Assembly: GCA_025924755.1 (NCBI GenBank)
Contig: JAICHT010000120.1
Location: 1-10,063, forward strand
DNA from: Chitinophagaceae bacterium
GTDB lineage: Bacteria > Bacteroidota > Bacteroidia > Chitinophagales > Chitinophagaceae
Direction of reading: 5' to 3'
Length of the DNA: 10,063 nt
Within the stretch, counting starts at the first letter, position 1. The number at the start of each line of letters is the position of its first letter. The notes under the pieces were generated by a model. The model did no database searches, had not been told where the DNA came from, and was given only the letters and a program-made list of their open reading frames with translations. Of the stretch, positions 6,221 to 10,063 are shown piece after piece. The position numbers were made by a program, and so were the translations under genes.

Positions 6221-7522
6221 ATGAAAATTGCAGTTGTAGGTACCGGGTATGTTGGTTTGGTTACAGGCACTTGCCTGGCCGAAACCGGCAATATGGTTAC
6301 CTGTATAGATATTGATCATAATAAGGTAGATAAACTTACTAATGGCCAGATCACCATTTTTGAACCGGGCCTTGAAAAGCTGTTTGAAAGAAATCTGAAA
6401 GAAGAACGTCTTTCTTTCACCACTAATCTGGCTGAAGGTATCAAAGATGCGGTTGTTGTGTTTCTGGCATTGCCTACGCCGCCCGGCGAGGATGGCTCTG
6501 CCGATTTAAAATACGTGTTGGGCGTAGCCGATGATATTGGCAAATTGCTTTCCGAGTATAAAATAATAATTGATAAAAGCACTGTGCCGGTAGGTACGGC
6601 AGAAAGAGTAAGGCAAGCTATTCTCAAAAATTATAGTGGCGATTTTGACGTAGTTTCTAATCCCGAATTTTTGCGGGAAGGCGTAGCGGTAGACGATTTT
6701 ATGAAGCCGGACCGGATAGTAATAGGCACTACTTCCGAACGAGCTCAAAAGATATTGTCGGAACTATATGGCCCTTATGTGCGCCAGGGCAATCCTATCA
6801 TATACATGGATGAAAGATCGGCTGAACTGACCAAATACGCAGCCAACGCTTTTTTGGCTACCAAGATTTCATTTATGAACGAAATTGCCCAGTTGTGCGA
6901 AAGGCTGGGAGCCGATGTGGATATGGTACGCAAAGGCATTGGCAGTGACGAAAGAATAGGACGGCGGTTTTTATTTCCCGGTATTGGTTATGGTGGCAGT
7001 TGTTTTCCTAAAGATGTGAAAGCACTGATTCATTCCTCCAAACAAGTATCGTATAGCTTTAAGATTTTAGATGCCGTAACTGAGGTAAATGAAACCCAGA
7101 AGGTGCACCTGATTTCAAAAATCAAAAAATACTACGACAACCATTTAAAGGGAAAACATTTTGCAATATGGGGCCTGGCGTTTAAGCCCAATACGGATGA
7201 TATAAGAGAAGCCCCTGCATTGCAAATGATACTGGATTTAATAGCAAGTGGCGCTACCGTTACGGCATTTGATCCGGAAGCAATGAAGAATGTACAAGGC
7301 GTATTGGGCGATAAAATTAAGTATGCCGATTCGCAATACGATTGCCTGACCGGTGCTGATGCATTGATTATTGCCACGGAGTGGAATGAATTCCGCACGC
7401 CGGATTTTTTAAAGATCGTTTCCAAGCTCAGGAAAAAAGTAATTTTTGACGGAAGGAATCTTTACGAAACATCCGCTATCAGGGAACTGGGTTTTTATTA
7501 CGAAAGTATTGGCCGGCCTTAA
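6221..7522 (+). CDS. ugd: UDP-glucose 6-dehydrogenase
   Basis: The enzyme oxidises UDP-glucose to UDP-glucuronate with two NAD+ in the cytoplasm. The 433 residues match the bacterial Ugd/TuaD length. The N-terminal Rossmann domain starts GTGYVGLVTG (7-16), with Asp30 at the end of the second strand as expected for NAD binding. Then come LPTPPGEDGSADL (84-96), DKSTVPVGT (118-126), SNPEFLREG (146-154), the central-helix motif LTKYAANAFLATKISFMNE (203-221, Lys205 and Asn209), and the active-site loop GYGGSCFPKDV with the catalytic Cys261. The C-terminal UDP-binding domain contains WGLAFKPNTDDIREAPA. All catalytic residues are present. It is 9 bp after the aminotransferase and 22 bp before the UDP-glucuronate decarboxylase, which uses its product. 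A preference for another UDP-hexose cannot be excluded, but UDP-glucose is by far the best fit. Confidence 0.95.
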   Translation: MKIAVVGTGYVGLVTGTCLAETGNMVTCIDIDHNKVDKLTNGQITIFEPGLEKLFERNLKEERLSFTTNLAEGIKDAVVVFLALPTPPGEDGSADLKYVLGVADDIGKLLSEYKIIIDKSTVPVGTAERVRQAILKNYSGDFDVVSNPEFLREGVAVDDFMKPDRIVIGTTSERAQKILSELYGPYVRQGNPIIYMDERSAELTKYAANAFLATKISFMNEIAQLCERLGADVDMVRKGIGSDERIGRRFLFPGIGYGGSCFPKDVKALIHSSKQVSYSFKILDAVTEVNETQKVHLISKIKKYYDNHLKGKHFAIWGLAFKPNTDDIREAPALQMILDLIASGATVTAFDPEAMKNVQGVLGDKIKYADSQYDCLTGADALIIATEWNEFRTPDFLKIVSKLRKKVIFDGRNLYETSAIRELGFYYESIGRP

Positions 7523-7534
7523 GCCTGTCCTTAA

Positions 7535-7541
7535 AATAAAC
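7535..7541 (+). promoter_or_regulatory. A-rich leader AATAAAC before the UDP-xylose synthase start
   Basis: AATAAAC ends 3 nt before the ATG at 7545. It repeats the core seen before the genes at 6221 and 8533. It supports 7545, rather than the upstream in-frame ATG at 7446 inside the previous gene, as the true start. Confidence 0.3.
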
Positions 7542-7544
7542 TTC

Positions 7545-8525
7545 ATGAAAAAAAGAATTCTTATTACCGGAGGTGCAGGGTTTTTAGGTTCGCATCTGTG
7601 CGATTACTTTATTAACAAAGGCTACGAAGTGCTGGCCATGGATAATTTAATAACCGGTGATATAAAAAACATCGAGCACCTTTTTAAATTAAAAGAGTTT
7701 ACTTTTTATAATCACGATGTAACCAAGTATATCCATATTGCCGGTGAACTGGATTATATTTTGCATTTTGCCTCACCTGCCAGCCCGATAGACTATTTAA
7801 AAATACCCATTCAAACGCTTAAAGTGGGCGCTATGGGCACGCATAATTGTTTAGGATTGGCTAAAGCAAAAGGTGCCCGTATACTTGTAGCTTCTACCAG
7901 CGAAGTATATGGCGATCCGCTGGTGCATCCGCAAACAGAAGAATATTGGGGGAATGTAAATCCTGTGGGGCCACGCGGGGTGTATGACGAAGCTAAACGC
8001 TATATGGAATCCATCACTATGGCCTATCATACATTTCATCATGTAGAAACCCGCATCATCCGCATATTTAATACCTACGGGCCACGCATGCGGTTAAATG
8101 ATGGAAGAGCCTTGCCGGCATTTATAGGACAGGCATTGCGCGGAGAAGATATGACCGTGTTTGGCGATGGTTCTCAAACCCGCTCTTTTTGTTATGTAGA
8201 TGATTTGGTAGAAGGCATTTACCGCTTATTACTAAGCGATTATGCCATGCCGGTTAATATTGGCAACCCCAACGAAATTTCATTAAAAGATTTTGCAGAA
8301 GAAGTTTTAAAACTTACCGGTAACAAAGTAAAAATAGTATATAAGCCATTGCCGGTAGATGATCCCAAACAGCGGAAGCCCGATATTACCAAAGCAAAAC
8401 AACTGTTAGGCTGGGAGCCAAAAGTAGACCGGCAGGAAGGTTTGAAAAAAACCTACGATTATTTTAAATCGTTAGCACCGGAAGAGTGGTCAAAACAACC
8501 CAAAGAATTTATCAGTACCAAATAA
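7545..8525 (+). CDS. uxs: UDP-glucuronate decarboxylase (UDP-xylose synthase), SDR family
   Basis: This NAD+-dependent short-chain dehydrogenase-type enzyme converts UDP-glucuronate to UDP-xylose through a 4-keto intermediate. The ATG at 7545 gives 326 residues starting MKKRILITGGAGFLGSHL. The frame is open upstream to 7446, but that stretch lies inside the preceding gene. Motifs: GGAGFLG (9-15), MDNLITG (32-38, Asp33 for the NAD ribose), HFASPASPIDY (74-84, a UXS hallmark), STSEVYGDP (117-125, with Thr118 and Glu120), GPRGVYDEAKR (142-152, catalytic Tyr147 and Lys151), NTYGPRM (176-182) and DGSQTRSFCYVDD (208-220). The ASPASP and YDEAKR combination separates UXS from dTDP-glucose 4,6-dehydratases and UDP-galactose epimerases. 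It has no membrane anchor, unlike the animal enzymes. It lies directly after ugd, whose product is its substrate, and 7 bp before the next dehydrogenase gene. Confidence 0.93.
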   Translation: MKKRILITGGAGFLGSHLCDYFINKGYEVLAMDNLITGDIKNIEHLFKLKEFTFYNHDVTKYIHIAGELDYILHFASPASPIDYLKIPIQTLKVGAMGTHNCLGLAKAKGARILVASTSEVYGDPLVHPQTEEYWGNVNPVGPRGVYDEAKRYMESITMAYHTFHHVETRIIRIFNTYGPRMRLNDGRALPAFIGQALRGEDMTVFGDGSQTRSFCYVDDLVEGIYRLLLSDYAMPVNIGNPNEISLKDFAEEVLKLTGNKVKIVYKPLPVDDPKQRKPDITKAKQLLGWEPKVDRQEGLKKTYDYFKSLAPEEWSKQPKEFISTK

Positions 8526-8532
8526 AATAAAC
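8525..8532 (+). promoter_or_regulatory. A-rich leader AAATAAAC directly before the second dehydrogenase start
   Basis: AAATAAAC abuts the ATG at 8533 with no spacer, in the 7-bp gap after the UDP-xylose synthase stop. It is the third copy of this core at consecutive gene junctions of the operon. A role in ribosome binding is an inference. Confidence 0.3.
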
Positions 8533-9822
8533 ATGTATCAGGAATTAGTGGAGAAAAAAACAAAGCTGGCCGTTATCGGTTTAGGATATGTAGGGTTGCC
8601 AATTGCTTTGGAGTTTGCAAAAAAGATATCCGTTATCGGATTTGATATCAATGCCCGGCGTATCGAAATGATGAAAGAAGGCATTGATCCCAGCAACGAA
8701 TTGGAAAAAGAAGCTTTTGAAGGTTGCGATATTACTTTTACCAATTCGCTGGATGTATTGAGAGAAGCTACTTTTTTTATAGTAGCAGTACCTACACCTG
8801 TTGATGAACACAATGTACCCGACCTTACGCCAGTGCAGAAAGCGTCAGAAACTATTGGTAAGGTCATTAAAAAAGGTGATTACGTGGTATTCGAATCTAC
8901 CGTATATCCTGGGTGCACCGAAGAAGATTGCCTGCCTATAATAGAAAAATTATCCGGCCTTAAGTTTTGTACGGACTTTAAAATGGGATACTCGCCTGAA
9001 CGCATAAATCCAGGTGATAAACAGCACACGTTAGCCACTATTATAAAAATAGTATCAGGATGTGATGAAGAATCGCTGGAAACAATTGCCAAAGTGTACG
9101 AACTGGTAGTGAAAGCCGGCGTCCACAAGGCATCCAGTATCAAAGTAGCAGAAGCAGCAAAGATTATTGAAAATACACAGCGGGATTTGAATATTGCCCT
9201 GATGAACGAGCTTTCCATCATCTTCGATAAAATGAATATCAATACGTACGAAGTACTGGAAGCTGCCGGAACCAAATGGAATTTTTTGAAATTTTTTCCG
9301 GGCCTGGTAGGAGGGCACTGCATTGGTGTAGATCCATATTATCTTACTTATAAAGCAAGCGAGCTGGGCTACAACTCTAAGGTAATATTGGCCGGACGTT
9401 ATATTAACGATAATATGGCCAATTATGTAGCCCGCAAAGTAGTGCGCCATATCATAAGCAATGTAAGCGATGTAAAGGCGGCAAAAGTATTGGTGATGGG
9501 TGCTACATTTAAAGAAAACGTTAGCGACATCCGGAACTCAAAAATTGCCGACGTGGTGAATGAATTGCAGGAATTTTTTCTGAACGTAGATGTTGTGGAC
9601 CCATATGCGGATAGCGCAGAACTAAAGCACGAATATGGTTTTGAACTGACTGATACTATTGGCAGCGAATACGATGCAGTAATAGTTACGGTGTGCCACG
9701 AGCCTTATGCAAATCTAGATGAAGCTTATTTCTCTTCCATCACAAAACCCAATGGCATTATTGCCGATTTAAAAGGAATTTACAGAGGAAGAATTACTGA
9801 TCGAAATTATTGGAGCTTTTAA
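8533..9822 (+). CDS. Nucleotide-sugar 6-dehydrogenase, WbpO/TviB type (UDP-N-acetylhexosamine dehydrogenase)
   Basis: This NAD-dependent enzyme is predicted to oxidise the C6 hydroxyl of UDP-GlcNAc or UDP-GalNAc to the uronic acid. At 429 residues it has the family length. Motifs: VIGLGYVGLPIALEF (14-28, NAD fold), Asp38 closing the NAD site, VPTPVDEHNVPDL (86-98), FESTVYPGCTEE (120-131), MGYSPERINPGD (151-162), AAKIIENTQRDLNIALMNE (208-226, Lys210), GLVGGHCIGVDPYYL (257-271, catalytic Cys263) and MGATFKENVSDIRNS (322-336). The GGHCIGVDPYYL loop and the YSPERINPGD stretch mark the WbpO/TviB/WbpA clade and set it apart from the UDP-glucose enzyme encoded at 6221. UDP-ManNAc dehydrogenases (WecC-like) share many of these motifs, so the exact substrate is uncertain. 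The start is fixed by family alignment and a 7-bp gap. rfbC follows after 1 bp. Confidence 0.9.
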   Translation: MYQELVEKKTKLAVIGLGYVGLPIALEFAKKISVIGFDINARRIEMMKEGIDPSNELEKEAFEGCDITFTNSLDVLREATFFIVAVPTPVDEHNVPDLTPVQKASETIGKVIKKGDYVVFESTVYPGCTEEDCLPIIEKLSGLKFCTDFKMGYSPERINPGDKQHTLATIIKIVSGCDEESLETIAKVYELVVKAGVHKASSIKVAEAAKIIENTQRDLNIALMNELSIIFDKMNINTYEVLEAAGTKWNFLKFFPGLVGGHCIGVDPYYLTYKASELGYNSKVILAGRYINDNMANYVARKVVRHIISNVSDVKAAKVLVMGATFKENVSDIRNSKIADVVNELQEFFLNVDVVDPYADSAELKHEYGFELTDTIGSEYDAVIVTVCHEPYANLDEAYFSSITKPNGIIADLKGIYRGRITDRNYWSF

Positions 9823-9823
9823 T

Positions 9824-10063
9824 ATGCCTTTTCATCAAACTCCGTTAACCGGGCTTTTAATATTTGAACCAAAAGTATTTGAAGACAGCCGCGGTTGTTT
9901 TTTTGAAGCTTATAATGAATCCCTTTTTAAGGAAAACGGTGTGGTATGCCATTTTGTGCAGGATAATCAGTCCAAATCATCCTATGGTGTGATTCGCGGA
10001 TTGCATTACCAGCTAAATCCACATGCACAATCAAAACTGGTGCGGGTTTTAGAAGGCACTATA
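9824..10063 (+). CDS. rfbC: dTDP-4-dehydrorhamnose 3,5-epimerase, N-terminal part, cut by the window edge
   Basis: RfbC (RmlC) epimerises C3 and C5 of dTDP-4-keto-6-deoxyglucose on the way to dTDP-L-rhamnose. The first 80 residues are present, out of about 180 in the family, and the frame is open to the right edge. The sequence shows the cupin entry signature FEDSRGCFFEAY (19-30, with Arg23), QDNQSKSSYGVIRGLHYQ (46-63, with Arg59 and the catalytic-base His61), and Lys71 in the AQSKLVRV strand, all expected of RmlC. The start ATG lies 1 bp after the previous stop, so co-translation in the operon is likely. Related 3-epimerases and 3,5-epimerases of other deoxysugars share this half, so the product could be a different dTDP-deoxyhexose. 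Partner genes rfbA, rfbB and rfbD would be expected to the right. Confidence 0.92.
   Translation, partial: MPFHQTPLTGLLIFEPKVFEDSRGCFFEAYNESLFKENGVVCHFVQDNQSKSSYGVIRGLHYQLNPHAQSKLVRVLEGTI

Noticed and set aside
7446..7544. An N-terminal extension of the UDP-xylose synthase from the in-frame ATG at 7446
   Set aside because: It lies within the 3' end of the UDP-glucose dehydrogenase gene, and the dinucleotide-binding fold starts immediately at MKKRILITGG from 7545.
8880..9450. Two overlapping minus-strand open frames of 131 and 147 codons opposite the WbpO/TviB-type dehydrogenase
   Set aside because: The opposite strand encodes a full set of conserved dehydrogenase motifs; the antisense frames have no family resemblance and no start context.

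Overview
The window looks like a chromosomal piece of a Gram-negative Bacteroidota, probably Chitinophagaceae-like. The inference rests on four things: the protein families (a Kdo transferase, a Bacteroidota-style ccmB-ccmC-ccmD set and a Bacteroidota-type uncharacterised protein), moderate-to-low GC, the lack of clear Shine-Dalgarno sequences with A-rich leaders before ATG codons instead, and -7 boxes of the TAnnTTTG type. I see no tRNA, rRNA, CRISPR array, insertion sequence or phage gene.

Left part, minus strand (about 1-2825). Read in the direction of transcription this is tdk (thymidine kinase), ccmB, ccmC, ccmD and the start of a glutamate dehydrogenase gene that runs off the left edge. 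The Ccm proteins handle heme delivery for c-type cytochromes. tdk belongs to nucleotide salvage and gdhA to nitrogen metabolism. They share a direction and mostly tight spacing, but not one pathway.

Middle. At 2940-3749 a plus-strand gene encodes an uncharacterised 269-residue protein with a helical N-terminus, a low-complexity linker and a compact conserved-looking C-terminal domain. Its 3' end overlaps by 28 bp the 3' end of waaA (Kdo transferase, lipid A-core assembly), which is read leftward from about 5026.

Right part, plus strand (5081 to the right edge). A tightly packed operon for activated sugars runs from a promoter that is divergent to waaA. Its genes are a DegT/WbpE-like sugar aminotransferase, a UDP-glucose 6-dehydrogenase, a UDP-glucuronate decarboxylase (UDP-xylose synthase), a second nucleotide-sugar dehydrogenase of the WbpO/TviB type, and the start of rfbC (dTDP-4-dehydrorhamnose 3,5-epimerase). 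Together they predict UDP-glucuronate, UDP-xylose, a UDP-N-acetylhexosaminuronate, an amino sugar and a dTDP-deoxysugar. These would supply an O-antigen or exopolysaccharide whose glycosyltransferases must lie outside the window.

No clearly new multi-gene system is visible. The most worthwhile oddities are the uncharacterised protein, the altered tryptophan-rich loop of CcmC, the compact divergent promoter that makes the waaA start ambiguous, and a recurring ATAAAC leader in front of several start codons.
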